64,000 nucleotides of DNA. Origin: Saccharopolyspora gloriosae (GTDB lineage: Bacteria > Actinomycetota > Actinomycetes > Mycobacteriales > Pseudonocardiaceae). The stretch covers positions 4,837,501 through 4,901,500 of the forward strand of contig NZ_JACHIV010000001.1 of the NCBI RefSeq assembly GCF_014203325.1, in the 5' to 3' direction. The position numbers and the translations under genes were made by a program. The notes beneath the pieces are model-generated. The model worked only from the letters and a program-made list of their open reading frames with translations. It was not told the origin of the DNA and ran no database searches. Shown here piece after piece: positions 41,367 to 51,056 of this stretch. The stretch's first letter is position 1. Each line of letters begins with the position of its first letter.

Positions 41367-41716
41367 GGGGCATCCTCCTGCGCGATCGGCCGGAACGAGC
41401 GCGGACCGTTCGGCGGCGTCTCCTGGGCGCGGGCGCGCGAACCGGCCGGGGGAACCGGTCTCGGATCGCGGGTGCGCGACACCGGTCGAATCGACGGTGC
41501 GAGAACCACAGGGGACGGCCGCGGCGGTGCCGGACCGAGACAGCCTAACGCCACGGCGCGATCCACTCGGCGACCCTCCCTGGCGCGCCGCGGATCGGCT
41601 CCGGACGTGATCGATCCCGAATGCGACGAGCTCGGCGGACCGTGCTCGGGAAGTCCCGCGCCGAACTCTCCGCCCTTGCGGACGGTGATCGATCCGAGGG
41701 GGTAGCGTGGCTTGCC
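41367..41716. other. Divergent region between dnaE and the AsnC-like gene
   Basis: This 350-base stretch holds no gene that I can support. The 11-base element GTGATCGATCC occurs twice, near 41607 and 41684, in direct orientation about 77 bases apart. It could be a regulator or DnaA-unrelated binding site for the promoter of the downstream AsnC-like gene. No clear -10 element was identified, and the sequence is GC-rich throughout. Confidence 0.4.
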
Positions 41717-42820
41717 GTGGCTGCACCTGATCCCGTGGACGTCCGTCTGCTGACCGCCGTCGCCGAATCCGGCCGTGCGGCGGTGCACGAGCTCGCGGGA
41801 CGGCTCGGCATGGACGTCCGGGACGTCGCCGCCCGGCTCGCGGTGTTATCCACGACCGGGCTGCCGATGGTGGTCGGCGTGGAGTGCGATCCGGTCGGCA
41901 TCCGCAACGCCGTGGCCGCCGCGAACGCCTGGACCCAGGCCAACAGCGGTGGCTACCCGGTGTCCGGCCCGTACCCGGTGCAGAACCAGCCCAGCGGTGG
42001 CTACCAGGTGCACGGCGGCCCGAGCGGTTCCCACAGCGGCAGGCAGCAGGGCCCGGGTGGCGCACCCAGCGGACCGCAGCCGTTCACCCCGGCCGGTCCG
42101 CCCCCGTCGTTCGGCCAGCAGGGCCAGCAGGCACCGCCGCCGCAACCGGCTCCGCAGCAGCCCGCGCCACCGATGAACACCTGGGGACCGCCGGGGTCGG
42201 CCTCGTGGGCGCGAGGGGACCAGCCGTCCGCGCCGCACACCGGTCAGCCCCAGTCCGCCGGTCAGACCCAGTCCACCGGCCAGGCCCAGTCCGGGCCTGC
42301 TTCCGGGCCGCAGCAGGCGAATCCGCAGCACCCGCAGGTGGCGAACGCGAACGCGCCCACCGCGAAGACCCCCGCGCCGGGCCGGCCCGCGTCGGCCCGC
42401 ACCGGCAAAGTCGGGGGCAAGTTGGACGTGGACGGCCTGGAGGGCGAGCGGATCACCATCCAGCTCGTGGAGGTCGTCGATCCGGCCGATTTCCTGTTCA
42501 CCGCCGCCGGCTACCAGCTGCAGGAGGGCGAGCGCGCGGTGGTCGTGCACACGGAGCTGACCAACCGCAGCCCGATGCCGTTCACCTCGCTGCCGGACCT
42601 GTACCTGGTCCTGGTGGCCGAGGACGGCTCCACGATCGGCAAGGCGCCGGTGTCGTTGTCCTCCCGGCCGCCGCACCGCATCGGCGTGCCGCCGGGCGAG
42701 ACCGCAGGCGGCCACACCGTCTACGTGCTCCCGGACGAGACGGAACTCTCCGCGGTCCGCTGGACGCCGCGCCCCGGTGACGAGCAGCGCACCTTGACCT
42801 GGGACATCACCGACCTCTGA
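41717..42820 (+). CDS. AsnC/Lrp-like winged-helix protein with low-complexity linker and C-terminal beta domain
   Basis: 367 residues from GTG 41717. Residues 1-50 resemble the helix-turn-helix of AsnC/Lrp regulators ([36 protein letters not shown]). About 170 residues follow that are rich in Q, P, G and S, with short repeats such as [15 protein letters not shown]. The C-terminal about 140 residues form a beta-rich domain ([19 protein letters not shown], then [18 protein letters not shown], ending DITDL). It resembles DUF4352-like immunoglobulin-fold domains. No ligand-binding RAM domain of Lrp is present. The mix is odd for a transcription factor. Other starts (ATG 41621, GTG 41642) are possible. 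Function unknown. Confidence 0.72.
   Translation: MAAPDPVDVRLLTAVAESGRAAVHELAGRLGMDVRDVAARLAVLSTTGLPMVVGVECDPVGIRNAVAAANAWTQANSGGYPVSGPYPVQNQPSGGYQVHGGPSGSHSGRQQGPGGAPSGPQPFTPAGPPPSFGQQGQQAPPPQPAPQQPAPPMNTWGPPGSASWARGDQPSAPHTGQPQSAGQTQSTGQAQSGPASGPQQANPQHPQVANANAPTAKTPAPGRPASARTGKVGGKLDVDGLEGERITIQLVEVVDPADFLFTAAGYQLQEGERAVVVHTELTNRSPMPFTSLPDLYLVLVAEDGSTIGKAPVSLSSRPPHRIGVPPGETAGGHTVYVLPDETELSAVRWTPRPGDEQRTLTWDITDL
42251..42295 (+). repeat. Eighteen-base tandem repeat in the AsnC-like gene
   Basis: Two near-identical 18-base units (CAGTCCGCCGGTCAGACC and CAGTCCACCGGCCAGGCC) and a partial third encode [15 protein letters not shown]. Confidence 0.65.
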
Positions 42821-42879
42821 CGGCTCTCCGCGGCGAGCGGGGCCGCCGGAGTTCAGCACCCCGGCTCCGCCGCGAGCCG
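42821..42879 (+). terminator. Terminator after the AsnC-like gene
   Basis: CGGCTC-TCC-GCGGCG at 42821-42835 pairs with CGCCGCGAGCCG at 42868-42879, leaving TCC unpaired. The inner GGGG and CCCC segments can extend the structure. It starts immediately at the stop codon and is followed by TTTCC. Confidence 0.6.
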
Positions 42880-42981
42880 TTTCCGGGTCGCCCCAGGGTC
42901 ATCCCGCACGTGTTGTTCACTTCCGGTCTTTAGCGTCGGAGTCGCCCGGCAGCACTTCCGAGCCGACTCTGGGGATCGATC

Positions 42982-43623
42982 GTGTCCGACGCCGTCCTGG
43001 ACCTCGTGCACGCCGCGATGGGGTCGCCGTGGATCTACCTGGCGCTCGTCGCGTACGTCGCGCTCGACGCGGTGCTGCCGAGCGTTCCCGGCGAAGTGCT
43101 GGTGGTGACCTGCGGGGTGTTCGCGATGACCGGTACGCCGAACCTGGCCGGGGTGATCGCGGCGGGCGCGGCCGGCGGATTCGCCGGTGATCACCTCGCG
43201 TACCTGCTGGGCAGGCGCGCGGGCGGCGCACTGCTGACCCGGCTGCCACCGGGATCGCGGCGCCGGAGGCCGTTCGAGTGGGCCCGGCGCGCGCTGGCCC
43301 GGCGCGGCGGCTCGATCCTGATCGTGTGCCGGTTCGTGCCGGGTTGCCGCACCGCGGCGGCGATGACCGCCGGGACGATCGGGATGCCGCTGCGCCTGTT
43401 CAGCGGCTGCGCGGCGCTCGGCGCCACCGCCTACTCGGCGTACTTCACGCTGGTCGGCTGCTTGGGCGGCGCGGTGTTCCGGGACCACCCGTTGCCCGCG
43501 GTGCTGCTGGGAATCGGTTCGGCCCTGGTGATCGCCGGTGTCGTCGAGCTGATCCGCCTCGTGCTGCGCGGGCGCTCAGCGCGGCGGGCCGAGCCGGAGC
43601 GCGTCCCCGTCGGCGTGGACTGA
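42982..43623 (+). CDS. DedA/VTT-domain membrane protein
   Basis: 213 residues with about five hydrophobic segments. It contains the VTT features: an N-terminal amphipathic entry with LPSVPGEVLVV, the glycine-rich GAAGGFAGDHLAYLLGRRAG, the conserved basic motif CRFVPGCRTAAAMTAGT, and a C-terminal helix. DedA-family proteins are flippases for lipid carriers such as undecaprenyl phosphate or phosphatidylethanolamine. A GTG start is used. The C-terminal tail is arginine-rich. The convergent neighbour is a small proline/acid-rich protein, six bases away. Which lipid it moves is not visible. Confidence 0.88.
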   Translation: MSDAVLDLVHAAMGSPWIYLALVAYVALDAVLPSVPGEVLVVTCGVFAMTGTPNLAGVIAAGAAGGFAGDHLAYLLGRRAGGALLTRLPPGSRRRRPFEWARRALARRGGSILIVCRFVPGCRTAAAMTAGTIGMPLRLFSGCAALGATAYSAYFTLVGCLGGAVFRDHPLPAVLLGIGSALVIAGVVELIRLVLRGRSARRAEPERVPVGVD

Positions 43624-43628
43624 GCCGG

Positions 43629-44042
43629 TCACCGGCGGCGGCGCATCCAGCCGAGCGCACCACCGCGGTCCTGCGGTTCCTGGCGCTCCCGCCGCTGCAA
43701 CGTGGGCCAGTCGCCCGCGTCACCGGCCGCGTCACCGGCGGGGTCGGCGCCGAGCACGGCGGGACCGGCGCGGCCGACGTCTTCGGCTGCGAGCAGTTCC
43801 GCCAGGCCCATCGCCCCCTGCTCGGCGGGCGCACGCTCGGCGTCCGGGCCCCGCACCTCGGATTCCGGCCCGGGGGTGGCACGGTGATCCGCGCGTTCGT
43901 CGGGCAGGCGCACCGGTCCCGTGGCCCGTTCCGATTCCACGGGACCGGAGCCTTCGGTCAGCAGCGACCCGCTCCAGGACATGCCCATCGGCGGTGTCGG
44001 CGTCTCGTCGGCGAACTCCCGACGCTGATCACCTTGGGTCAT
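43629..44042 (-). CDS. Hypothetical hydrophilic protein
   Basis: 137 residues with no membrane segment or known motif. The chain is acidic and rich in Pro, Gly, Ala and Arg (SESERATGPVRLPDERADHR-like stretches) and ends in a basic MRRRR. It looks largely disordered. The ATG has GGGGGAGG upstream, which supports real translation. It is downstream of the rluD-like gene on the same strand with an 80-base gap, and ends six bases from the convergent DedA gene. Function unknown. Confidence 0.55.
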   Translation of the reverse strand: MTQGDQRREFADETPTPPMGMSWSGSLLTEGSGPVESERATGPVRLPDERADHRATPGPESEVRGPDAERAPAEQGAMGLAELLAAEDVGRAGPAVLGADPAGDAAGDAGDWPTLQRRERQEPQDRGGALGWMRRRR

Positions 44043-44122
44043 CGCCCCTCCCCCATGATCCCGGGTGTTTCCCCCAAACTACGCGATCCCGCCCGCTGCC
44101 CGGCGAAGTCGATCAGCGGGCG

Positions 44123-45055
44123 TTACGCGTCCTGCGCGCGCAGGGTGTCGATCGCGTCCTGCAGGTCCGCGGGGTATTCACTGGTGAACGTCACCCAGCT
44201 GCCGTCGGCGGGGTGGTCGAAGCCGAGCATCCGCGCGTGCAGCCACTGCCGGGTCAGGCCCAGCTTGCGCGCGAGCACCGGGTCCGCGCCGTAGGTCAGG
44301 TCCCCGGCGCAGGGGTGGCGCACCGCCGAGAAGTGCACCCGGATCTGGTGGGTGCGCCCGGTCTCCAGCTTCACGTCCACCAGCGACGCGGCGCGGAACG
44401 CCTCCACCGTCTCGTAGTGGGTGATGCTGGGCTTGCCGCCGCTGACCACGGCGAACTTGTAGTCGTGCCGGGGGTGCCGGTCGATCGGCGCGTCGATGGT
44501 GCCGCTGCTCGGATCGGGATGTCCCTGCACGAGCGCGTGGTAGCGCTTCTCCACGGTGCGTTCCTTGAAGGCCCGCTTGAGCACCGTGTAGGCGTGCTCG
44601 CTCTTGGACACGACCATGACGCCGGTGGTGCCCGCGTCGAGCCGGTGCACCACGCCTTGCCGCTCGGCCGCGCCGGAGGTCGCGATCCGGACCCCGGCGG
44701 CGGCGAGCCCCCCGATCACCGTCGGCCCTTCCCAGCCGGGGCTGGGGTGCACGGCGACGCCGATCGGCTTGTCCACGACGACGATGTCGTCGTCCTGGTG
44801 GAGGATCTTCAGGCCGTCCACCGGAACGGCGACGACCTCGGGTTCCGGCCGGGCCGGGGGCAGCGTGACCTCCAGCAGCCCGCCCGCCATGAGCCGATCG
44901 GACTTGCCGACCTGGGCGCCGTCGAGCAGCACTTCCCCGGATTCGGCGAGTCCGGCGACCGTGCTCCGCGACATCCCGAGCAGCTTCGCCAGGCCCGCGT
45001 CGACCCTCATGCCTTCCAACCCGTCCGGAACGGGGAGCATCCGCGATTCGCTCAC
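44123..45055 (-). CDS. rluD: Ribosomal large-subunit pseudouridine synthase, RluD family
   Basis: 310 residues. An N-terminal S4 RNA-binding domain ([20 protein letters not shown]) is followed by the catalytic domain. The active-site aspartate is in [13 protein letters not shown] near residue 139, with [10 protein letters not shown] and LDVKLETG-like [11 protein letters not shown]. It makes pseudouridines in 23S rRNA, probably in helix 69. The GTG start overlaps the lspA stop (GTGA), so the two are translated together. This lspA-rluD pairing is widespread in bacteria. RluD, RluC and RluA relatives cannot be separated by eye, so the exact uridine targets are uncertain. Confidence 0.93.
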   Translation of the reverse strand: MSESRMLPVPDGLEGMRVDAGLAKLLGMSRSTVAGLAESGEVLLDGAQVGKSDRLMAGGLLEVTLPPARPEPEVVAVPVDGLKILHQDDDIVVVDKPIGVAVHPSPGWEGPTVIGGLAAAGVRIATSGAAERQGVVHRLDAGTTGVMVVSKSEHAYTVLKRAFKERTVEKRYHALVQGHPDPSSGTIDAPIDRHPRHDYKFAVVSGGKPSITHYETVEAFRAASLVDVKLETGRTHQIRVHFSAVRHPCAGDLTYGADPVLARKLGLTRQWLHARMLGFDHPADGSWVTFTSEYPADLQDAIDTLRAQDA

Positions 45056-45762
45056 GCCTGGTCCTCGCGCTTCTTGCGCACGTGCACGGTGCCGTCGTAG
45101 TCCCGGCCGAGCAGCGACATGAGGACCACGAGGATTCCGCCGCACACGATGGAGGAGTCGGCGACGTTGAACACCGGCCACACGCTGCCGTCCGGCGCGA
45201 ACAGCGACACGAAGTCCACGACGTGCCCGCGCAGCGGCCCCGGAGCCCGGAACAACCGGTCCACCAGGTTGCCGCAGGCGCCGCCGAGCACCAGTCCGAG
45301 GCCGATGGCCCAGCCGGTGGAGCGCAGCTTCGGCGCCAGCCACACGATCACTCCGACGACCACGATCGCCAGCAGCGCGAGCAGCCAGGTCATCCCGGTC
45401 GCCAGCGAGAACGCCGCCCCCGGGTTGCGCACCAGCACGAGGTAGACCGCGCCGCCGAACAGCTTCGTCGGCGGCTGGTTCTCCAGCGCCGCGACCGCGG
45501 CGACCTTCGTGAGCACGTCCGCGGTGAGCAGCACCGCGGCGACGCCGAACAGCAGCGCGAGCAGCTTGCGCGGCTGCGGCGAGCGCACCGCGGTGTCCCC
45601 GGTCGCCGGCTCGGCCTGCTCCGCGGCGTCCTGCTCACCGGAGGGCTGCTGGCCCGAGGACTGCGTCGGTCCCGACGCGGCGGATCCCGGCTCGGAGGCG
45701 TCCGCTCCGCTCGTGGCGGGGTTCGTTCCGGGCCGGTCGGGGTCGGACTGCTCGGTGTTCAC
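45052..45762 (-). CDS. lspA: Lipoprotein signal peptidase II
   Basis: 236 residues. Four membrane helices span about residues 70-225, with the family motifs [26 protein letters not shown] (catalytic Asp) and [12 protein letters not shown] (second catalytic Asp). LspA removes the signal peptide from diacylglyceryl-modified prolipoproteins. The sequence contains a hydrophilic N-terminal extension of about 60 residues rich in Pro, Ser, Glu and Ala, longer than in most bacteria. The GTG at 45762 has GGGGAG ten bases upstream; the ATG nine bases earlier is too close to it. It overlaps the rluD-like gene by four bases. Confidence 0.95.
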   Translation of the reverse strand: MNTEQSDPDRPGTNPATSGADASEPGSAASGPTQSSGQQPSGEQDAAEQAEPATGDTAVRSPQPRKLLALLFGVAAVLLTADVLTKVAAVAALENQPPTKLFGGAVYLVLVRNPGAAFSLATGMTWLLALLAIVVVGVIVWLAPKLRSTGWAIGLGLVLGGACGNLVDRLFRAPGPLRGHVVDFVSLFAPDGSVWPVFNVADSSIVCGGILVVLMSLLGRDYDGTVHVRKKREDQA

Positions 45763-45790
45763 CCGGCCCATTCTCCCCGACCGCGGATCG

Positions 45791-45805
45791 GCCGCTCACA
45801 GCGGC
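45791..45805 (-). terminator. Short hairpin directly after the SufS-like gene
   Basis: GCCGCT and AGCGGC are separated by CAC, immediately next to the stop codon of the gene on the minus strand. It may end the riboswitch-controlled transcript before lspA begins. Confidence 0.4.
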
Positions 45806-47167
45806 TCACACCAGCGAGGCAGGGAACTCCCGCGGGTCGTCCACCGGGGCCCACCGCCCGTCGACCTGCTCGTAGCGCCACTGCGGCCCGTAGGCCACGA
45901 GTCCGCGCAGGGCTCGCACGATGCGGTCCACGTGCTCGACGGTGGTGCCGAGCCCGAGGCTGATGCGGACGGCGCGCTGCTCACCGGAACCGGCCAGCAG
46001 GTGCCGCACCGCGCGGTGCGCGCAGAACAGCCCGTCCCGCACCCCGATCCCGTGCTCGGCCGCCAGGGCCGCCGCGATCAGGCCGGGGTCGTGACCGTCG
46101 ACGATGAAGCCGACCACGCCGACCCGGTCGTGCTCGGCGCCGAACAGGCTCAGCTCGCGCAGCCCCGGCACGCCGCGAAGTCCGCGGCGCAGGCGCTGCA
46201 GCAGCAGTTCCTCGTGCCCGGTGATCGCGTCCGCGTGGTCGGCGAGCGCGGCGCACGCCGTGGCGAGCGCGTGCACGCCCACGGTGTTCGGCGAGCCCGC
46301 CTCGTGCCGTTCGGGACCGGTGTTCCAGTCGATCTCCCCGGTGTCCGGCACCGAGCGGGTCGCGCCGCCGCCCGCCAGGTAGGGCTCGGCGGCGTCCAGC
46401 CAGTCGTCCCGGCCGATGAGCGCGCCCGCGCCGAACGGCGCGTACAGCTTGTGCCCGGACAGCACCACGTGGTCCACGCCGAGTTCCGCGATCCGCACCG
46501 GGCGGTGCGGGGCGAGCTGGGCGGCGTCGAGGACGGTCCGCGCCCCGTGCCGCCGGGCGACCCGCGCGAGCTCGGCGACCGGCCACACCTCGCCGGTCAC
46601 GTTGGAGGCACCGGTGAGCACGGCGAGCTTCGGCCCGTCGGCGCAGTCGGCGAGCGCGGCGTCGAGCAGCCGCACCGCGTCCTGCGGGTCGGCGGGGATG
46701 CCGAGCGTGCGCACCCGGTCCCCTGCCCACGGCAGCAGCGCGGCGTGGTGCTCGGTGTCGAAGACGACGACGGAGGTGTCGGCGGGCAGCGCCGTCGCCA
46801 GCAGGTTCAGCGAGTCGGTGGTGTTCCGGGTGAAGATCACCGAGTCGGTGCGGCGGGCGCCGACGAACCGGCGCAGCACGTCCCGCGCCCCCTCGTAGAC
46901 CCGCGTGCAGACCTGCGAGGCGAACCCGGCGCCGCGGTGCACGCTGGCGTACCAGGGCAGCAGTTCGTTCACGGCGTCGCGCACCGCGGTCAGGCAGGGC
47001 GCGCTGGCACCGTGGTCCAGGTTGGCGTATTCGATGGATCCGCCGGTGACGAGCGGGACCCGCAGCTGGGCGCCGACGACGGCGGGAACGGTCGGAACCG
47101 AGTCCACGATGGACCAGATCGGGATTCCGGCGGTCTCGTCACGGCTGGAGCGGACGGCTGACGACAC
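45806..47167 (-). CDS. Class V aminotransferase / cysteine desulfurase-like enzyme under SAM riboswitch
   Basis: 453 residues. The PLP-binding lysine is in HVVLSGHKLYAPFGAG (near 238), with FTRNTTDSLNLLA and AGSPNTVGVHAL typical of the SufS/NifS class. A cysteine near 380 in VRDGLFCAHRAVRH aligns by spacing with the catalytic cysteine of SufS (HCAQP), so desulfurase or selenocysteine-lyase activity is plausible. It is not next to sufBCD or iscU. A SAM-riboswitch aptamer lies in its leader, so it is expected to be made when S-adenosylmethionine is scarce, pointing to methionine or sulfur supply. AGGAGG precedes the GTG start. Confidence 0.87.
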   Translation of the reverse strand: MSSAVRSSRDETAGIPIWSIVDSVPTVPAVVGAQLRVPLVTGGSIEYANLDHGASAPCLTAVRDAVNELLPWYASVHRGAGFASQVCTRVYEGARDVLRRFVGARRTDSVIFTRNTTDSLNLLATALPADTSVVVFDTEHHAALLPWAGDRVRTLGIPADPQDAVRLLDAALADCADGPKLAVLTGASNVTGEVWPVAELARVARRHGARTVLDAAQLAPHRPVRIAELGVDHVVLSGHKLYAPFGAGALIGRDDWLDAAEPYLAGGGATRSVPDTGEIDWNTGPERHEAGSPNTVGVHALATACAALADHADAITGHEELLLQRLRRGLRGVPGLRELSLFGAEHDRVGVVGFIVDGHDPGLIAAALAAEHGIGVRDGLFCAHRAVRHLLAGSGEQRAVRISLGLGTTVEHVDRIVRALRGLVAYGPQWRYEQVDGRWAPVDDPREFPASLV

Positions 47168-47238
47168 GATGCCTCCTGGGGCCTCACCGGGCCCGGAGCA
47201 TTCGGGGCCCGCGCTTGCCGATCGCCCTGCGCGATCGG

Positions 47239-47320
47239 CCAGGTCCTCACCCGGGGCACCCCACCGCGGTAGGAGGGTTGCCGGCCAGCAAACCGGGGTT
47301 TCCCGCTGGCACTCATGACC
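47239..47320 (-). promoter_or_regulatory. SAM riboswitch aptamer (SAM-IV-like)
   Basis: Read on the minus strand, the leader starts GGTCATGAGTGCC, continues through AGCGGGAAACCCC and CTGGCCGGCAACCCTCC, then GCGGTGGGGTGCCCCGGGTG. It closes with GGACC. These blocks match the conserved core of actinobacterial SAM-IV aptamers as I know them, and GGTC/GACC pair as P1. Between aptamer and gene, CCGATCGC and GCGATCGG (47218-47238) form a hairpin. The aptamer segment CCTCCT could pair with the AGGAGG ribosome site, suggesting translational control. Confidence 0.8.
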
Positions 47321-47397
47321 TTCGACGCGAAACTCTAAGGATCGGTCGTGCGACGCGCAACCGTCCCGCGCGAAGTGGGATCCGCGCCACGCCCGAT

Positions 47398-47436
47398 CCG
47401 GACGGGCTCCCCTTTGTCGGAGGGGAACCCGCCCGG
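47398..47436 (-). terminator. Terminator after ileS
   Basis: CCGG-A-CGGG-C-TCCCCT pairs with AGGGGA-A-CCCG-C-CCGG around a seven-base loop, leaving two single mismatches. It begins 12 bases past the ileS stop. Confidence 0.6.
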
Positions 47437-47447
47437 AACCGTTTCGC

Positions 47448-50400
47448 TCAGACCCGTTCGACGCCGACCGAGACGGCGACGCCGTCACCGACGCTGCCCG
47501 CGAAGCCGCCGTCGGCCGCACCGGCTTCGACGACGTCCGCCAGCGTCTCCGCGGCGATGAACTCCCGGTGCGCGTCGACGGCCGCCAGCACCTCCGCCGA
47601 GGCGGAGACGGCGACGCGGATCCGGTCGGAGACCTCGAATCCGGCGTCCCGGCGCGCCTGCTGCACGACGCGGACCACGTCGCGCGCGACGCCTTCGGCC
47701 GCCAGTTCCGGGGTGACCGCGCAGTCCAGCACGACCAGCCCGCTGCCGCCCGGCAGCGCCGCCGCGGCCCCGTCGTCGGTGGACACCAGGCGTTCGGTGA
47801 ACTCGCCGTCCTGCAGCTCCGTCCCGTCGGCCACCACCGCGCCCGCCGGGGTGCGGGTCCAGTTCCCGGACTTCACCGCCTTGATCACGCGCTGGACGTC
47901 CTTGCCGAGGCGAGGTCCGGCGGCGCGGGCGTTCACCGCGATCTCGAACCGGCCGTGCGCGGCCACGTCGGTGGTCAGCTCGACCTCCTTGACGTTGACC
48001 TCGTCGCGCACGAGGTCGGCGAACGGCCGCAGCGACTCCGCCTCCGGCACCGCCACGACGAGCTTCGCCAGCGGCAGCCGCACCCGCAGCGTGTTCGCCT
48101 TGCGCAGTGCCAGCGCCGACGAGCACACCTGCCGCACCCGGTCCATCGCCGAGACCAGCGCCGGGTCGGCGGGCAGTTCGTCGACCAGCGGCCAGTCCGC
48201 GAGGTGCACCGACCGGCCGCCGGTGAGCCCGCGCCACACGGCTTCCGCGGTCAGCGGCAGCAGCGGCGCCACGACCCGGCTGACCACTTCGAGCACGGTG
48301 TGCAGCGTGTCCACCGCGTCGGCGTCACCCGCCCAGAACCGGTCGCGGGAGCGCCGCACGTACCAGTTCGTCAGCACCTCCAGGAAGTCCCGGACGCTGC
48401 CGCAGGCACCCGCCAGGTCGAAGGCGTCCATCGCGGCCTGCACGTCGCCGACGAGCTCGTGGGTCTTGGCCAGCACGTAGCGGTCCAGCACGTGCGTGCT
48501 GTCCGTGCGGTGCCTGCCCTCGACGCCTTCGGCGTTCGCGTACAGCGCCAGGAAGTACCACGAGTTCCACAGCGGCAGCACCGCTTGGCGCACCGCGTCC
48601 CGGATGCCGCGTTCGGTGACCACCAGGTCACCGCCGCGCAGGATCGGGCTGGACATCAGGAACCAGCGCATCGCGTCGGAGCCGTCCCGGTCGAACACCT
48701 CGTTGACGTCCGGGTAGTTTCGCTTCGACTTCGACATCTTCATGCCGTCGTCGCCGAGCACGATGCCGTGCGCGGCCACGTTGGAGAACGCCGGGCGGTC
48801 GAACAACGCCGTGGCCAGCACGTGCAACGTGTAGAACCAGCCGCGGGTCTGCCCGTTGTACTCGACGATGAAGTCGCCCGGGTAGTGGTGCTCGAACCAC
48901 TCGGCGTTCTCGAACGGGTAGTGCACCTGGGCGAACGGCATCGCACCGGACTCGAACCAGCAGTCCAGCACCTCCGGCACCCGGCGCATCGTGGACGCGC
49001 CCGACGGGTCGTCCGGGTTCGGCCGGGTCAGCTCGTCGATGTTCGGCCGGTGCAGGTCCGCCGGCCGCACCCCGAAGTCGCGCTCCAGCTCGTCCAGCGA
49101 GCCGTACACGTCGGTGCGCGGGAACGCCGGGTCGTCGGAGACCCACACGGGAAGCGGCGAGCCCCAGTACCGGTTCCGCGAGATGTTCCAGTCCCTCGCG
49201 TTGGACAGCCACTTGCCGAACTGGCCGTCCTGGATGTGCGAGGGAACCCAGTTGATCTGCTGGTTGAGCTCGACCATGCGGTCCCGGAACTGGGTCACGC
49301 CCACGAACCAGGAGGACACGGCGCGCTGGATCAGCGCGTTGTCGCAGCGCCAGCAGTGCGGGTAGGGGTGGTCGTAGGTCTCGTGCCGCAGCAGCAGCCC
49401 GGCTTCCTTGAGGTCCCGGATGATCGGCTTGTTCGCCTCGAACACCTGCAGGCCCTCGTAGGGCGCCACTTCGGAGGTGAACTTGCCGTGCGCGTCGACC
49501 GGGACGACCGGCTCGATGCCGTGCGCGTCGGTGACGAGCTTGTCGTCCTCACCGAAGGCGGGCGCGATGTGCACGATGCCGGTGCCGTCCTCGGTGGTGA
49601 CATAGTCCGCCGCCAGCACCTGGTGGGCGTTGGTGTGCCCCGCGAAGAAGTCGAACGGCGGCCGGTAGGTCGTGCCCAGCAGCTCGGTGCCGGCGAACCG
49701 GGCGACGACCCGGTCCGCCACGTCCTCGCCCAGTTCCCGCGCGTACGCGCCCAGCCGGGCCTCGGCGAGCACGTAGCGCTCGGCGCCCTGCCCCGGCTCG
49801 ACCAGCACGTAGTCCACGTCCGGGTGCACGGCGGCCGCCAGGTTCGACGGCAGCGTCCACGGGGTCGTCGTCCACACCAGCGCCAGCGCGCCGTCGAACG
49901 CCTTGCCCGGCGCGGCGAGGCGCAGGCCCACGGTCACCGCGGGGTCCTGGCGCTGCCGGTAGGTGTCGTCCATCCGCGTCTCGGTGTTCGACAGCGGCGT
50001 CTCGCAGCGCCAGCAGTACCAGAGCACCCGGAAGCCCTCGTAGATCAGACCCTTGTCCCACAGGGTCTTGAACGCCCACATGACGCTTTCCATGTAGTCG
50101 AGGTCGAGCGTCTTGTAGTCGTTGTCGAAGTCCACCCAGCGCGCCTGGCGGGTGACGTAGTCCTCCCACTCGCCGGTGTAGCGCAGCACGGAGGCGCGGC
50201 AGGCGTCGTTGAACTCGGCGACGCCCATCGTCTCGATCTCGGACTTGGACGTGATGCCGAGCTGCTTCTCGGCTTCGACCTCGGCGGGCAGCCCGTGGCA
50301 GTCCCAGCCGAACCGGCGCTCCACCCGGCGGCCGCGCATCGTCTGGTAGCGCGGCACCGCGTCCTTCACGTACCCGGTGAGCAGGTGCCCGTAGTGCGGC

Positions 50401-50651
50401 AGGCCGTTGGCGAAGGGCGGGCCGTCGTAGAAGACGAATTCGTTGGAGCCGTGCGTCCCGGCTTCCCGCGACCGCACGCTCTCCTGGAACGTCCCGTCCT
50501 GGGACCAGAAGTCCAGCACTTCCCGCTCGACCTGCGGGAACGACGGTTGCGCGGCGACGCCACGTTCTGGGGCCGGGCGCTCCTGATCCGGGCGCTCCTG
50601 GGCAGTGCCCTCGGCGGACGTGCCGCCGAAGCGGACCTTCGGATAAGCCAT
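47448..50651 (-). CDS. ileS: Isoleucyl-tRNA synthetase
   Basis: 1067 residues. It charges tRNA-Ile. The HIGH motif appears as [17 protein letters not shown] near residue 84, and the KMSKS motif as [15 protein letters not shown] near 640. A CP1 editing domain lies between, with GxTTPWTLP-like [14 protein letters not shown]. The class has a long C-terminal region of the eukaryote-like IleS type found in mycobacteria, which is often mupirocin resistant. I chose ATG 50651 with GAGGAG ten bases upstream. Its leader is a T-box riboswitch with an isoleucine codon. A divergent N-terminal extension of about 50 residues is rich in Glu, Pro and Arg. Confidence 0.97.
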   Translation of the reverse strand: MAYPKVRFGGTSAEGTAQERPDQERPAPERGVAAQPSFPQVEREVLDFWSQDGTFQESVRSREAGTHGSNEFVFYDGPPFANGLPHYGHLLTGYVKDAVPRYQTMRGRRVERRFGWDCHGLPAEVEAEKQLGITSKSEIETMGVAEFNDACRASVLRYTGEWEDYVTRQARWVDFDNDYKTLDLDYMESVMWAFKTLWDKGLIYEGFRVLWYCWRCETPLSNTETRMDDTYRQRQDPAVTVGLRLAAPGKAFDGALALVWTTTPWTLPSNLAAAVHPDVDYVLVEPGQGAERYVLAEARLGAYARELGEDVADRVVARFAGTELLGTTYRPPFDFFAGHTNAHQVLAADYVTTEDGTGIVHIAPAFGEDDKLVTDAHGIEPVVPVDAHGKFTSEVAPYEGLQVFEANKPIIRDLKEAGLLLRHETYDHPYPHCWRCDNALIQRAVSSWFVGVTQFRDRMVELNQQINWVPSHIQDGQFGKWLSNARDWNISRNRYWGSPLPVWVSDDPAFPRTDVYGSLDELERDFGVRPADLHRPNIDELTRPNPDDPSGASTMRRVPEVLDCWFESGAMPFAQVHYPFENAEWFEHHYPGDFIVEYNGQTRGWFYTLHVLATALFDRPAFSNVAAHGIVLGDDGMKMSKSKRNYPDVNEVFDRDGSDAMRWFLMSSPILRGGDLVVTERGIRDAVRQAVLPLWNSWYFLALYANAEGVEGRHRTDSTHVLDRYVLAKTHELVGDVQAAMDAFDLAGACGSVRDFLEVLTNWYVRRSRDRFWAGDADAVDTLHTVLEVVSRVVAPLLPLTAEAVWRGLTGGRSVHLADWPLVDELPADPALVSAMDRVRQVCSSALALRKANTLRVRLPLAKLVVAVPEAESLRPFADLVRDEVNVKEVELTTDVAAHGRFEIAVNARAAGPRLGKDVQRVIKAVKSGNWTRTPAGAVVADGTELQDGEFTERLVSTDDGAAAALPGGSGLVVLDCAVTPELAAEGVARDVVRVVQQARRDAGFEVSDRIRVAVSASAEVLAAVDAHREFIAAETLADVVEAGAADGGFAGSVGDGVAVSVGVERV

Positions 50652-50704
50652 CGCGGGTGTACTCCTCGCCGGTGTGTCGTCATCAGCCGCACGGACATCT
50701 GACT

Positions 50705-50960
50705 CGATGCCCACACGGGGACGACACGGCGCGCGACCGACCGGCCGCCCGCGTCCCGCGGTACCACCCCGCTTGCCGCCGCTGGTCGCGGCGGCCACTC
50801 GTTGCCGGCTGTGACGGGCCGAACCCGTCCGGTTCTACTGGGGCGGCCGCGAGGCGCGGTGCACCCGTTCTTCCGGAAGCTCCCCGGTGATGGCCGGATC
50901 AACGCCGAATGCGGGCCGGTCGCTCCCCGGCGACCAGCCCGCATTCAGCATAACCATCCG
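50705..50960 (-). promoter_or_regulatory. T-box riboswitch in the ileS leader
   Basis: On the minus strand the leader has GTTGATCCGGCCATCACC (specifier-type region with ATC triplets, about 50886-50902) followed by GGGGAGCTTCCGGAAGAAC. Further on comes GGGGTGGTACCGCGGG (about 50757-50772), the conserved T-box antiterminator/antisequestrator sequence that pairs with the uncharged tRNA acceptor end. GTCGTCCCC follows. The small stem I fits the ultrashort actinobacterial ileS class that acts on translation. The ends are approximate. Confidence 0.85.
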
Positions 50961-51056
50961 ATGCCACCTGTTTTCCGCGACCACCGGTAACGGCCCTCGG
51001 TTCGAGATCAGGCGCCCAGGGGGGCCCTGGGCAGCTGCTCGACGTTCGGGCCGATC

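Noticed and set aside
47568-50702. Open frame of 1044 codons on the plus strand
   Set aside because: It is a shadow of ileS on the other strand.
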